From Jejubacter calystegiae (GTDB taxonomy: Bacteria > Pseudomonadota > Gammaproteobacteria > Enterobacterales > Enterobacteriaceae): a DNA stretch of 64,000 nt. The stretch spans positions 4,402,001 to 4,466,000 of the forward strand of contig NZ_CP040428.1 in the NCBI RefSeq assembly GCF_005671395.1. The letters run 5' to 3'. Below the pieces are notes generated by a model, which was given only the letters and a program-made list of their open reading frames with translations, was not told the DNA's origin and ran no database searches. Below are positions 36,523 through 46,044 of the stretch, piece after piece. The position numbers were made by a program, and so were the translations under genes. The stretch's first letter is position 1; every line of letters starts with the position of its first letter.

Positions 36523-36774
36523 TTAATAGTGATATTTTTTTTCCAGCGCGCTAATAAGGCCACTGACATTCAAACCTGCGCTGCTGAGTTTGTTTAACTG
36601 CGCTTCTGTATTAGCGCCAATAGATGACCCCATGCTGATGCCTAATGCGGTTGCTTTTTCCGCATTGCCAGGAAACATGGAGCAAAAGCTATTTATATAG
36701 TAGTCAGTAATCATGTCCTGGATAGCCCCTCCACCGCTGACGGCACAGGTTTCAGATAAATCAAGCGTTCTCAT
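36523..36774 (-). CDS. Double-glycine leader peptide, microcin V-like precursor candidate
   Basis: The 83-residue protein starts MRTLDLSETCAVSGGGAIQD. The first 15-16 residues have the pattern of a class II microcin leader (microcin V begins MRTLTLNELDSVSGG), cut after Gly-Gly by a peptidase-containing ABC exporter. The predicted core of about 67 residues is small-residue rich with an amphipathic/hydrophobic middle (ATALGISMGSSIGANTEA) and ends EKKYHY. AGAGGGAAGT precedes the ATG. No exporter or clear immunity gene is adjacent, so it may be orphaned or served elsewhere. Antibacterial function is inferred. Confidence 0.65.
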   Translation of the reverse strand: MRTLDLSETCAVSGGGAIQDMITDYYINSFCSMFPGNAEKATALGISMGSSIGANTEAQLNKLSSAGLNVSGLISALEKKYHY

Positions 36775-37120
36775 ACTTCCCTCTGCATTCTATAATGGCA
36801 AGAGCACATCATCTGTCATTTATTTTTCATTATCAAGTTATTCCTGACAGTTATCGTTTTAAATTATTACATTAATATTTTTAATTAGCATAATTTCAGG
36901 AGTTAACATGAATAATATAACCCCGAAGACAGATGACATCGAAAAATCGCCCATCGCTTTACGATCGAGAAGCATTTTTTAAATATCTTCTTCAGCCAAC
37001 GGGTATATCATGTTAGTGACCCGTTCGCCGTCCCTTCCCTCAACAATAGCATATTTTGATTACCACTCCCTTCCATAATATGTTTAAGTGAATTTTTACC
37101 TTGAAACAAAGGAGAAAATC
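36775..37120. other. AT-rich gap around small ORF
   Basis: About 345 AT-rich bases, much lower in G+C than the operons around, containing the promoter of the double-glycine peptide and the small frame at 36908. Nothing else is recognisable. The base composition suggests acquired DNA. Confidence 0.45.
36908..36982 (+). CDS. Possible 24-residue peptide
   Basis: ATG at 36908 is preceded by a near-ideal CAGGAGTTAAC and encodes MNNITPKTDDIEKSPIALRS, ending RSIF. It may be a real small peptide or the start of a gene lost by deletion. No family recognised. Confidence 0.35.
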   Translation: MNNITPKTDDIEKSPIALRSRSIF

Positions 37121-37177
37121 ATGACATTATGTGAAAAACTAATCGGTGTCTGGCAATTATTTCCTTATGTTGAGGTG
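37121..37177 (+). pseudogene. Lipocalin-like gene truncated by an IS remnant
   Basis: A strong ribosome site (AAAGGAGAAAATC) and ATG are followed by MTLCEKLIGVWQLFPYVEV, which looks like the first strand of lipocalin-like domain proteins (consensus LxGTWRLVSYE). At 37176 the sequence changes to an IS end (TGACCTGCCCC); the frame then runs to a stop at 37237 in IS sequence. Only about 19 native codons remain. Confidence 0.55.
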
Positions 37178-37366
37178 ACCTGCCCCAAATATTCGATACA
37201 ATCATCAGTTAGTAATATCTGTTTTGTTACTGCCTAATTTCTCATTTCGCCACCGTGCAGCAAACTCCGATGGCGTCTGATAATTCAGTGCTGAATGTGG
37301 ACCACACTCATTATAATCCTACCGCCAGTTGTTAATGATTTTCCTGACATGAGCGATATCGCTGAA
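37176..37366 (-). mobile_element. Remnant of an IS3-family (IS407-like) element
   Basis: TGACCTGCCCC at 37176 resembles the terminal repeat of IS407-group elements. On the minus strand the DNA encodes the C-terminus of an OrfB transposase (DYNECGPHSALNYQTPSEFA, then ARWRNEKLGSNKTDITN), with an in-frame TAG just before it. The rest was removed at 37367 by the next element. Confidence 0.75.
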
Positions 37367-37441
37367 CTGTAGTGGCATAGTTAATTTGGCCATCTGAACA
37401 GAGGTGATATCATCGCCTCATAGCCAAAAACAGGTGACATT

Positions 37442-38619
<1,178 letters not shown>

Positions 38620-38822
38620 CCACTACAGAGGAACTGAATTCGGTTCTGAGGGAGACAACTCTTATGTCTCTATCACCCATTTCTTTGACCGCGATGTAGG
38701 GCCTCTATTAACTTCCGTTTATTTGCTAAGTACGTTCAAAAATCCGGATGGCTGCTATATGCTTTCCGTACTTATAAAATTTCACTATCTAGCTGAGTAA
38801 CTGCCATATAATATTACTGACA

Positions 38823-38846
38823 CCGACGGTCACTGCTATTCCACTT
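38823..38846. other. Short spacer after the maturase gene
   Basis: The gap 38629-38846 between the IS and the maturase stop contains no recognisable gene; a 78-codon plus-strand frame here overlaps the IS end and has no family resemblance. Confidence 0.3.
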
Positions 38847-40136
38847 TTATTTCCCACAGCATTTTTTATATTTTTTACCACTACCACAACGGCAGGCTGA
38901 ATTTCGCCCCTTTGATGAAATCGGGGTTATTTCCTGAGCCAGTATCTGCATGATACTCTCCGCCGGATAACCTGCTGCCAGTATGTCCCGCATAACTTCC
39001 ATTTCCCTGGTAATGTGCCGGAAAAAATGCTTATAGCCGGCGCAAAGGTAGTTATGTCCCGGATGCCCCGAGGGAGAAACGGCAAAACGATGTTTTGGGC
39101 AACCACCGTGGCAGACGGGCCGATATTCACAGCGCCGACAATCGGGCGTCAGGGTGTCACGTTTTGCCAGGCCGAAGGCCATTGCCTGTTCGCTGTTGTT
39201 CAGCTCACGTAGCGACTGCTGATGAATGTTGCCCAGCCGATGTTCCGGATAGACGAAATGATCACAGTTATACAAATCCCCGTTGGACTCCAGGGCGAAC
39301 GCGTGGCCACAGGTTTCTGAATGAACGCATAACACCGGAGGTTGGCCAGTCCATGTCGCTAGTGCCACATCAAACATCTGTACCGACACTCGCCCGACAT
39401 CCCGTCGTACCCAGATATCAAAAATCTGACTGAGAAATTCACCATACTGCCAGGAAGGCACGCTCCAGGGAGCCAGGGTTGCGGCACTTTCTCCGGGCAA
39501 TACCAGATTAAGCGTGGCGGAATCGGAGGTGCTGATTCGCTCAACCAGCGGAATAAACTGAATATGCCGGGAGCCAGCCCCCAGCAGGAATTCATAGACT
39601 TCTCTGGCCTGGCCTGCGTTATGTTTTCCCACTACGGTAAGCGTGTTGAACGCCACATTATGGGATTTCAACAGCGACAATGCCGCCATTACCCGTTGAT
39701 GCGTTCCGGCTCCTGAACGTGTCACCCGGTATGTATCATGAAGATGCTGTGGCCCATCTACCGACAGGCCAATCAGAAAATTATGTGCGGCAAAAAAAGC
39801 GGCCCACTCTGAATTCATCAGTATGCCGTTGGTCTGCAACGCATGTTGGATCCGCTTTCCGTTAGCATACTTTTCACACAGCGCCACTGCTCGCCGAAAA
39901 AACGGCAGACCTATCATGGTCGGCTCCCCGCCCTGCCAGGCAAACAAGACATGGTCCCCTTGCTGCGCTTCAATATGCTGGCGGATATACTGTTCCAGCG
40001 TATCATCTGTCATGCGCCAGTTTTGCTGACGCTCCGGATATAACGCCTCTTTTTCCAGATAGAAACAATAACTACAGTCGATGTTACAGACAGAACCCGT
40101 GGGTTTTGCCATAACATGACAACCGTTCATTGTCAT
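38847..40136 (-). CDS. yidF: Anaerobic sulfatase maturase (radical SAM/SPASM), YidF/AslB type
   Basis: The 429-residue enzyme converts the active-site Cys of a sulfatase to formylglycine. The radical-SAM motif is VCNIDCSYCFYLEKE (Cys17, Cys21, Cys24); FAWQGGEPTMIGLPFF follows. The SPASM region carries further cluster cysteines (CGHAFALESNGDLYNC, CRRCEYRPVCHGGCPKHRF). A C-terminal SEC-C zinc motif (CRCGSGKKYKKCC) is fused. Its client is clearly the Cys-type sulfatase encoded upstream in the same operon. GAGGAGCTTTCC precedes the ATG. The symbol follows E. coli, where yidF sits next to yidG and yidH. Confidence 0.93.
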   Translation of the reverse strand: MTMNGCHVMAKPTGSVCNIDCSYCFYLEKEALYPERQQNWRMTDDTLEQYIRQHIEAQQGDHVLFAWQGGEPTMIGLPFFRRAVALCEKYANGKRIQHALQTNGILMNSEWAAFFAAHNFLIGLSVDGPQHLHDTYRVTRSGAGTHQRVMAALSLLKSHNVAFNTLTVVGKHNAGQAREVYEFLLGAGSRHIQFIPLVERISTSDSATLNLVLPGESAATLAPWSVPSWQYGEFLSQIFDIWVRRDVGRVSVQMFDVALATWTGQPPVLCVHSETCGHAFALESNGDLYNCDHFVYPEHRLGNIHQQSLRELNNSEQAMAFGLAKRDTLTPDCRRCEYRPVCHGGCPKHRFAVSPSGHPGHNYLCAGYKHFFRHITREMEVMRDILAAGYPAESIMQILAQEITPISSKGRNSACRCGSGKKYKKCCGK

Positions 40137-40150
40137 GGAAAGCTCCTCTT

Positions 40151-40483
40151 TCAGAACAGGCTGCTCAGGCTGTGTAAAGTGACAGCCATGGCGTTTATTC
40201 CCAGAGCCATGCAGAAAAGGCGCTTCTGCGCGATAGCCTGAGATGATGTTAATTCCGTCTCACGGACCATAACCCATTGACGGCGCAGTGATACCAGCAC
40301 CAGGGCCATAGCGAATAGCGTTGAAAATGTTCCCAGTACCGCCAGTATGACATCCCCGTTGCTGAAACCCGAGCGGACCGTCACCAGTGCCAGTATCAGA
40401 GATGAAAAGGAGGTACGATGCCAGGACAACGCTGTCCGTTCTGGCTGTAATCCGGGATCCCGACTCCTGAGCGCCATATTCAC
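40151..40483 (-). CDS. yidG: DUF202 inner-membrane protein YidG
   Basis: The 110-residue protein has the DUF202 opening RDPGLQPERTALSWHRTSF and three membrane helices. It matches E. coli YidG (DPGLQPERT). Function unknown. It overlaps yidH by four bases and lies 14 bases before the maturase gene. Confidence 0.88.
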   Translation of the reverse strand: MNMALRSRDPGLQPERTALSWHRTSFSSLILALVTVRSGFSNGDVILAVLGTFSTLFAMALVLVSLRRQWVMVRETELTSSQAIAQKRLFCMALGINAMAVTLHSLSSLF

Positions 40484-40824
40484 AAGGCCACCAGGATAAC
40501 CAGAGTCAGCATAACCCCGACTGACAGACCGGAGCTCAGCCAGAGCAACGCTTTCGGAAATGGCAGGGCGGCATCATGCCGCATTGCACGCTCATTTGCC
40601 GCCCAACGACGGTAAGCGTAATACGACAGGCCAGCGGCCGTCAGGCCAGGAAGTGTCACCAGTACACTGCGAAACAACAGCGGTGTCAGATCGGGCGTCA
40701 GTTGGTCTATCCCGATGGCGGCAGCCATAAACGCCAGCGCAGTTCGGATCCATGCCAGGAATGTACGTTCATTCGCCAGCGTAAAGCGATAATCCGGCGA
40801 CTTTCCCTGTTTCCTCCACGTCAT
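40480..40824 (-). CDS. yidH: DUF202 inner-membrane protein YidH
   Basis: The 114-residue three-helix membrane protein has DYRFTLANERTFLAWIRTAL, the YidH signature. Function unknown. It overlaps the regulator gene at its start and yidG at its end by four bases each, so the genes are translationally coupled. Confidence 0.9.
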   Translation of the reverse strand: MTWRKQGKSPDYRFTLANERTFLAWIRTALAFMAAAIGIDQLTPDLTPLLFRSVLVTLPGLTAAGLSYYAYRRWAANERAMRHDAALPFPKALLWLSSGLSVGVMLTLVILVAL

Positions 40825-41546
40825 CGGCTGTTCTCGACAATATACTGATAGTAATGCGCCATATGTTTGGCAATGGTGTACTCGACCAGTTCACCACGAT
40901 CATTGAATCCCTTGCGTGTTTTGATAAGCAGGGGTACTGCAGGATCGATGCTCAGAATGCGGCAGTCTTCCTCATCTGGCAGACCTGCCGTAATGATATC
41001 CTGGTAGGCATCTATATTTTCATTTCGCTCTTCAAACGCGCTATAGAGCCCTTTTTCCACGTCGTCCAATGTCAGTGTGCCAAGCCGGGGAGTCAACCAG
41101 ATGTAATTCACCTGCGCCGGAGCGTCATTTTCCCGGCAAATGATACGCGTCAGGTACTGGAGTGGCGCCCTGCCCTTTACCCCAAACAGGGCGGCGATCG
41201 ATTCCGGCGGTTGAACAAACTTAATCGCCAGGTTTTTACGTGTGATCGGGGCCTGCTGCTGCCCATCCACCAGGCTGATACGCGTTTTTATCCCCTGTTT
41301 TTCGGAAGTACTGATAACCATCGTTCCGATGCCAGCCTGACGTTTTACAAACCCCTTTGCCACCAGCTCGGCCAGCGCTCGACGGGCAGTAATACGGCTG
41401 ACTCCAAACCGTTCTTCAAACTCCGCTTCAGTTGGCAGAACATCATTCTTTTTATACTCACCGCTTTTCAGCTTATTCAGCAAGATGTCATACAGTTGGG
41501 CATACAGTGGTTTGGCCCCCCTGGTGTAATCAAGCTCTTGTTTCAT
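40821..41546 (-). CDS. GntR/HutC-family regulator (UTRA domain)
   Basis: The 241-residue protein has an N-terminal GntR winged helix (EAEFEERFGVSRITARRALA, residues about 43-62) and a UTRA ligand domain (PLQYLTRIICRENDAPAQVN). It probably senses the sugar or sugar phosphate handled by the operon and binds the tandem palindromes at 44824-44853. It is encoded inside the operon between sulfatase and yidH. Confidence 0.9.
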   Translation of the reverse strand: MKQELDYTRGAKPLYAQLYDILLNKLKSGEYKKNDVLPTEAEFEERFGVSRITARRALAELVAKGFVKRQAGIGTMVISTSEKQGIKTRISLVDGQQQAPITRKNLAIKFVQPPESIAALFGVKGRAPLQYLTRIICRENDAPAQVNYIWLTPRLGTLTLDDVEKGLYSAFEERNENIDAYQDIITAGLPDEEDCRILSIDPAVPLLIKTRKGFNDRGELVEYTIAKHMAHYYQYIVENSR

Positions 41547-41568
41547 AGCAAAAACTGTCCTTAACCTG

Positions 41569-41595
41569 GTACACCCAGTCGTAGCCGGGGTGTAC
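41569..41595 (-). promoter_or_regulatory. Intercistronic hairpin between sulfatase and gntR-type gene
   Basis: GTACACCC (41569-41576) and GGGTGTAC (41588-41595) are exact reverse complements with an 11-base loop in the 53-base gap. It may set different mRNA levels for the upstream and downstream genes or be an operator. Confidence 0.5.
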
Positions 41596-41599
41596 TACA

Positions 41600-43345
41600 T
41601 TAATTTAGCCGCATCTCTAAAGCCATTTTGTAGAACACAGCCTGATGCTGTTCAGCGGGAACTTCATCCAGAACAAACTGCCACAGATCATCCCGGCTCC
41701 AGGCCGATGTTTCAGACGCCTGCAATCGGCTCACGACATCACCCTGCCCACTATTTTCCAGATGCTGTTGCAGACACAACAGCCCATAACGAACATCAGG
41801 CGCACTATCACTGAACTCAGGAACCAGGGAGGGATCAAGTCCAAGAAGAGGCGTTTGCGGATCCGTCAATCCATAGCGATCCCACAATTCTTCCGGAGCA
41901 TCACTGGCCCGCATTCCCTGCTCCATTGAAGCCAGAAGCCGTTTTGCCACACTCATATCGCGACACTGACACTCCTGCTTTGCAGAACTCACCAAATCGT
42001 ATAACCGATGACCGAAACGGTCTGCAACACGCGTCATAACAGATTCAGCCGGAATTTTCATCACCGGGCAGCCTTTGGTAAAACTGAAACCAGGATGAAG
42101 AGTCAGCCCCTGTAGCTCACCAGGAGTGAACCTGCGATTAATACGGGTAGGCATCAGCGTATATTCGTACAGTTCATCGATATCACGCTCGACGGGGGCG
42201 CGCATATACACATAGCGCCCGTCGGTAATATTGATATGGCAACCATGGTAGCCAAACAGGGCATATTCACGCACCTGAGTGTCACTGGCAATAGCTGGTT
42301 TCAGTGAAACACCCTGCATATCCGCGGGCTTGTCCAGTCCGAAGAAGTCCAACAGAGTGGCCGGGATATCGATGGTCTGCGCCAGAGCATCCCGGGACTC
42401 TCCTGCGCCGCCACACTCAGGGTGCCAGATGAAAAAGGGGATACAGGCCACTTCATTATATAGCGGCATGATATTTTTCCCCCACCAGTCATGCTCGCCA
42501 AGAAGAAAGCCATGGTCGGTGTTGACGATAAGCATCGTATCCTTCCACAGATCGTACTTATCCATATAATCGAGCACCCTGCCCACATACTCATCCACCA
42601 TCGTCAGCAGAGCTTTGTAGTATTTCTGAATAACGCTTTTGCGCGCATCATCTTCTGTGACGAAGTAGTAAGGCGGCCAGCCATCAAAAGTAGCGGGATC
42701 GTCAATACCATACATTTTCAGATACTTTTCAGGTACAAAGAAAGGTTCGTGAGGATCAAAACACTCCAGTTGCAGGAACCAGTTATCGGCAGCCTGGTTG
42801 GTGTGAATAAACTCAAGGCCGCTGTTAATGGTGCGTGCCAGATGATGGTCTTCCTCATTTTGCATGAACTGCACGTTAATCTGGTGCTGTGTACGGCTGG
42901 TGATACGGCGCTGTTTGATTTCCTCCGGCTCCCCGGACTCATACCGATATTCTGGTTTATCAACCACACCCTTCCATGCATCCCCTTCCTGACCACGAAT
43001 GAACTCATAGGTGTTATAACGGGAATGGTAGGTTGCGCCACCGTCGCGCCAGTAATGCTTATGGTCTGTGACAAGGTGAGTATGGATCCCGTGTTTTTTC
43101 AGGATCTCCGGCATGGAATCATCAAACGGCTCCAGCGGCGACCAGGAGCGATGCAGAAAATTGTAACGTCCGGTATGAATTTCACGCCGGGCTGGCATGC
43201 AGGGCATACTGCCGACATAAAAATTGTTAAAGCGAACGGTTTTCTTTTTCAGCCGTTGAAAATTGGGCGTGATGGTCTCATCACAGCCGTAAGCCGACAA
43301 CATATGCTTATTGAGTGAATCGAACATCAGCATAATGGCTTTCAT
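41600..43345 (-). CDS. Cys-type sulfatase (alkaline phosphatase superfamily)
   Basis: The 581-residue enzyme has the sulfatase signature CxPxR as SMPCMPARREIHTGR, with Cys49 to be converted to formylglycine, and metal-binding sites MLMFDSLNKHML near the N-terminus and VNTDHGFLLGEHDWW further on. It lacks a signal peptide, so it acts in the cytoplasm on a substrate already imported, presumably the sugar brought in by the PTS permease 32 bases upstream. It is not the same type as E. coli YidJ. The exact sulfated sugar is unknown. Confidence 0.92.
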   Translation of the reverse strand: MKAIMLMFDSLNKHMLSAYGCDETITPNFQRLKKKTVRFNNFYVGSMPCMPARREIHTGRYNFLHRSWSPLEPFDDSMPEILKKHGIHTHLVTDHKHYWRDGGATYHSRYNTYEFIRGQEGDAWKGVVDKPEYRYESGEPEEIKQRRITSRTQHQINVQFMQNEEDHHLARTINSGLEFIHTNQAADNWFLQLECFDPHEPFFVPEKYLKMYGIDDPATFDGWPPYYFVTEDDARKSVIQKYYKALLTMVDEYVGRVLDYMDKYDLWKDTMLIVNTDHGFLLGEHDWWGKNIMPLYNEVACIPFFIWHPECGGAGESRDALAQTIDIPATLLDFFGLDKPADMQGVSLKPAIASDTQVREYALFGYHGCHINITDGRYVYMRAPVERDIDELYEYTLMPTRINRRFTPGELQGLTLHPGFSFTKGCPVMKIPAESVMTRVADRFGHRLYDLVSSAKQECQCRDMSVAKRLLASMEQGMRASDAPEELWDRYGLTDPQTPLLGLDPSLVPEFSDSAPDVRYGLLCLQQHLENSGQGDVVSRLQASETSAWSRDDLWQFVLDEVPAEQHQAVFYKMALEMRLN

Positions 43346-43377
43346 ACTTTGTCTCCGTTATTCCGGTTAATACTGAC

Positions 43378-44796
43378 TCAGACCACCACCGTTTTTTTAC
43401 CATAACCGCGGATCTTTCCGGTGGCATAAGTCAGTACAAAAGCGGCCAGGCACCCAACAAGCCAGGCAAGGATATACTGCAGGTATTTTCCGTCTGCAAT
43501 AAGCGGAAGCGCTGATAACCCGGCAGCCCCAACTCCATTAGTCGTGACGCCCAGCAGCACAATCATCATTCCGCCAAAACCAGCGCCAATAGAGCCTGTA
43601 ATAAAGGCAAAACCTGCGGGAATGTTAACCCCGAAGATAGTGGGCTCACCCACCGCAAGAATGGATGTCGGAATAGCTCCCCGGGCGATTTTCTTCATCA
43701 CAGGATCGCGGGTCAGTAACAGTACAGCGGTCGCGGCCCCAACCATCCCGGCGTTAGACATAATCTGAATGGCAAATAATGGCGCATGCCCGGTAACGTT
43801 GATCATTTCCAGATGTATCGGAAACAGACCATGGTGCAGACCCAGTGAGATCAGAAACGGGAATAAAGCTGCCAGTACAAAACCTGCGGCAACTCCGCCA
43901 GTGGTCAGCAGTCCATTCATAGCGTGTAGAATGGCGTCTGACAGAATTCCTGCAACCGGCATAATAGCGAAAAGTAATATTGCAGCCATGATGGTCAGTA
44001 CAATAGTTGGCGTCATCACCACGTCCAGAACGTCGGGAATGAAGCGGCGCACCTGTTTCTCAAGCCAGCACATTAGCCAGACCGCAAAGATGACACCGAT
44101 CAATCCTCCCTGCCCGGGGAGTAATCCCAGTTGAGGCAACTGAGGGGCGATAGTAACGGCTCCCAGAAGCCCGCCCATTACCAGTGTCCCATCAAATTCT
44201 TTGGCTGAAGTCACCCCGGTATAGATAGCCAGAAAACTGAACAGCGCTTTCGACACCAGCCCGAGAAACTCACTGATACCTAACAGGTGGCGTTGTTCCA
44301 GCACCACCTGTGCTGGTGATAAATCCCCAACAGCCGCTACCTGATGGGTCAGCGCAAAAGAAGCCGCAGAATTAACCAGGACATTATTGATACCCATCAA
44401 AATCCCGGCGGCAATCAACGGTGGCAGAATAGGTACAAATATATTGGCGATATGCTTCAGGACTTTTTTGACGGGAGTTTGCTTTTTGGCCTTCTCTCGC
44501 GCCATTTTGGCTTTCTGCTCAACGTCACTGACAGAAGTGTCAACGGCGGAGTCTTTCATCAACTCATTGATAAGAGAGGCCACTTTCGATGACTTTCCGG
44601 GACCGACAATGACCTGCAGGGTATCATCCTCAACCACGCCTAAAACGCCATCAATCGCTTTCAGTGCCTGCATATCGACTTTCGAGATATCGGCAATCGT
44701 CATACGCACACGCGTCATACAGTTCGTTACGTGGAGCAGATTTCCCGATCCACCGCAGTGCTTCACAATAGTGTCAGCAACAAGGTTATTGTTCAT
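43378..44796 (-). CDS. PTS permease EIIBC (glucose/sucrose superfamily)
   Basis: The 472-residue protein has an N-terminal EIIB domain with the phosphorylated cysteine in LLHVTNCMTRVRMTIADI, a linker, and an EIIC membrane domain (VFPI-type start NIFVPILPPLIAAGILMGIN; AVGEPTIFGVNIPAGFAFIT). No EIIA domain is attached, so EIIA must come from elsewhere, e.g. Crr. It likely imports and phosphorylates a (sulfated) amino sugar or disaccharide. The ATG at 44796 follows AGGACATCCGA; a GTG at 44823 is an alternative. First gene of the sulfatase operon. Confidence 0.92.
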   Translation of the reverse strand: MNNNLVADTIVKHCGGSGNLLHVTNCMTRVRMTIADISKVDMQALKAIDGVLGVVEDDTLQVIVGPGKSSKVASLINELMKDSAVDTSVSDVEQKAKMAREKAKKQTPVKKVLKHIANIFVPILPPLIAAGILMGINNVLVNSAASFALTHQVAAVGDLSPAQVVLEQRHLLGISEFLGLVSKALFSFLAIYTGVTSAKEFDGTLVMGGLLGAVTIAPQLPQLGLLPGQGGLIGVIFAVWLMCWLEKQVRRFIPDVLDVVMTPTIVLTIMAAILLFAIMPVAGILSDAILHAMNGLLTTGGVAAGFVLAALFPFLISLGLHHGLFPIHLEMINVTGHAPLFAIQIMSNAGMVGAATAVLLLTRDPVMKKIARGAIPTSILAVGEPTIFGVNIPAGFAFITGSIGAGFGGMMIVLLGVTTNGVGAAGLSALPLIADGKYLQYILAWLVGCLAAFVLTYATGKIRGYGKKTVVV

Positions 44797-44823
44797 TCGG
44801 ATGTCCTGTGTTGTTATCTCCAC

Positions 44824-44853
44824 TATTGTTATAACAATATAATGATATCATTA
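44824..44853. promoter_or_regulatory. Two adjacent perfect palindromes upstream of the PTS-sulfatase operon
   Basis: TATTGTTATAACAATA (44824-44839) and TAATGATATCATTA (44840-44853) are each perfectly palindromic and directly abut, 28 bases upstream of the permease start. They are strong candidates for regulator binding, probably by the operon's own GntR-type protein. Confidence 0.65.
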
Positions 44854-44920
44854 ATGTGAGTGTAATCATACTCATCAGATCTGCATCGAGTCAGGAGCTC
44901 CATTGGGACAAATCCCGATG

Positions 44921-45185
44921 CTTACCATCAGTTAGCATGCGCCAGAGAATGAATCGATGTGGAAAATACTGGGATAATCGCCCGATAGAGCGATTCTTCA
45001 GGGGCCTAAATAATGAGTGGGGCCAGTAACAGGTACATAGCTTCAGTGATGCTGCCCATGCAATAACAGACTATATCGTTGGATATGACAACGCACTCAG
45101 GTCACACGAATATAACGGCGGCCCCCCACGAATCGGAAAATCGATAATGGAAAAACGCTAACGCGGTGGCCAATTTTAGTTAAAC
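44921..45185 (+). mobile_element. Decayed IS3-family transposase remnant
   Basis: The plus strand encodes the end of an OrfB: CGKYWDNRPIERFFRGLNNE carries the catalytic Glu region, then FSDAAHAITDYIVGYDNALR and HEYNGG. Stops and frame changes interrupt it, and GGCCAATTTTAGTTAAACGGAG near 45170-45190 resembles the right end of the complete IS at 37367-38628. Only the C-terminal third remains. Confidence 0.75.
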
Positions 45186-45211
45186 GGAGTGAAAATGGTC
45201 GCGCAAAACCG

Positions 45212-45964
45212 CTAGTCCATCACCGACACCCCGTTGCGATGTAGCGCCGCTATCAGCGGTTCCCCCAATACCCCTTCTACAATCAACGTACTGGCAAGGC
45301 TCAGATCGCCAATCGCAAAAGCGGAGGCAGCATCGATTTTTTCATGGGACGCCATGACGATAGTTTCGGAAGCTCTTTCGCTCAGTAACCGCTTTACGCC
45401 CGCCTCTTCATAACTGCCGGTGGTAAATCCGGCGCCGTGGTGCACGCCCGTTACCCCCATAAAAAAGAGATCGGCATTAATTCTGGCCGCGGCTTCGGCC
45501 ATGGTCATGCCGGTCGTCACGACCGAGTGTTTAAACAGCGTACCGCCAAGCAGAATGACCTCGATGGCCGGATAATCAATCAGCCCAACGGCAATGCCGG
45601 GGCTATGGGTTACCACGGTAAAAGGCATATCCTGCGGCAGCAGTTTGATCATTTCGCTGGTGGTAGTACCGCCGTCGATGATCACTACCTGGCCCGGGTT
45701 GATCAATGCAGCCCCCTTGCGGGCGATGCTCCTTTTTGCGTCTGTTTGCACGCTTTTTCTTACTTCGTAAGGCGCAATAGCGGCAGAAACCGGCAACGCG
45801 CCGCCGTGCACGCGCTGTAACAATCCAGCGGAGGCTAACTCCCTTAAATCCCGACGAATCGAGTCCTCAGAGACCTTAAACAACTGGCTTAGTGCCGTGG
45901 AATGTACCTGCTTGTCTCTGTCCAGTATCTCCAGGATGCGCTGTTTTCTTTGGCTGGCTAACAT
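45212..45964 (-). CDS. DeoR-family transcriptional regulator
   Basis: The 250-residue protein has the DeoR helix-turn-helix (QVHSTALSQLFKVSEDSIRR, DLRELASAGLLQRVHGGALP) and a sugar-phosphate-sensing DeoRC domain (VVIIDGGTTTSEMIKLLP). It is divergent from the NudK-type gene with about 80 bases between, so it may control it, or the operon beyond. Ligand unknown. Confidence 0.92.
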   Translation of the reverse strand: MLASQRKQRILEILDRDKQVHSTALSQLFKVSEDSIRRDLRELASAGLLQRVHGGALPVSAAIAPYEVRKSVQTDAKRSIARKGAALINPGQVVIIDGGTTTSEMIKLLPQDMPFTVVTHSPGIAVGLIDYPAIEVILLGGTLFKHSVVTTGMTMAEAAARINADLFFMGVTGVHHGAGFTTGSYEEAGVKRLLSERASETIVMASHEKIDAASAFAIGDLSLASTLIVEGVLGEPLIAALHRNGVSVMD

Positions 45965-46044
45965 TATTTCACCTGCATGTTTATCCTTGATCGTTCACGA
46001 TTATGCATGATAGCGTATCCGCTGTCATCATCAGGAGAGAACGA

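Noticed and set aside
41600-43345. Naming the sulfatase yidJ because of neighbouring yidF, yidG and yidH
   Set aside because: Its sequence is clearly different from E. coli YidJ, so only the family is given.
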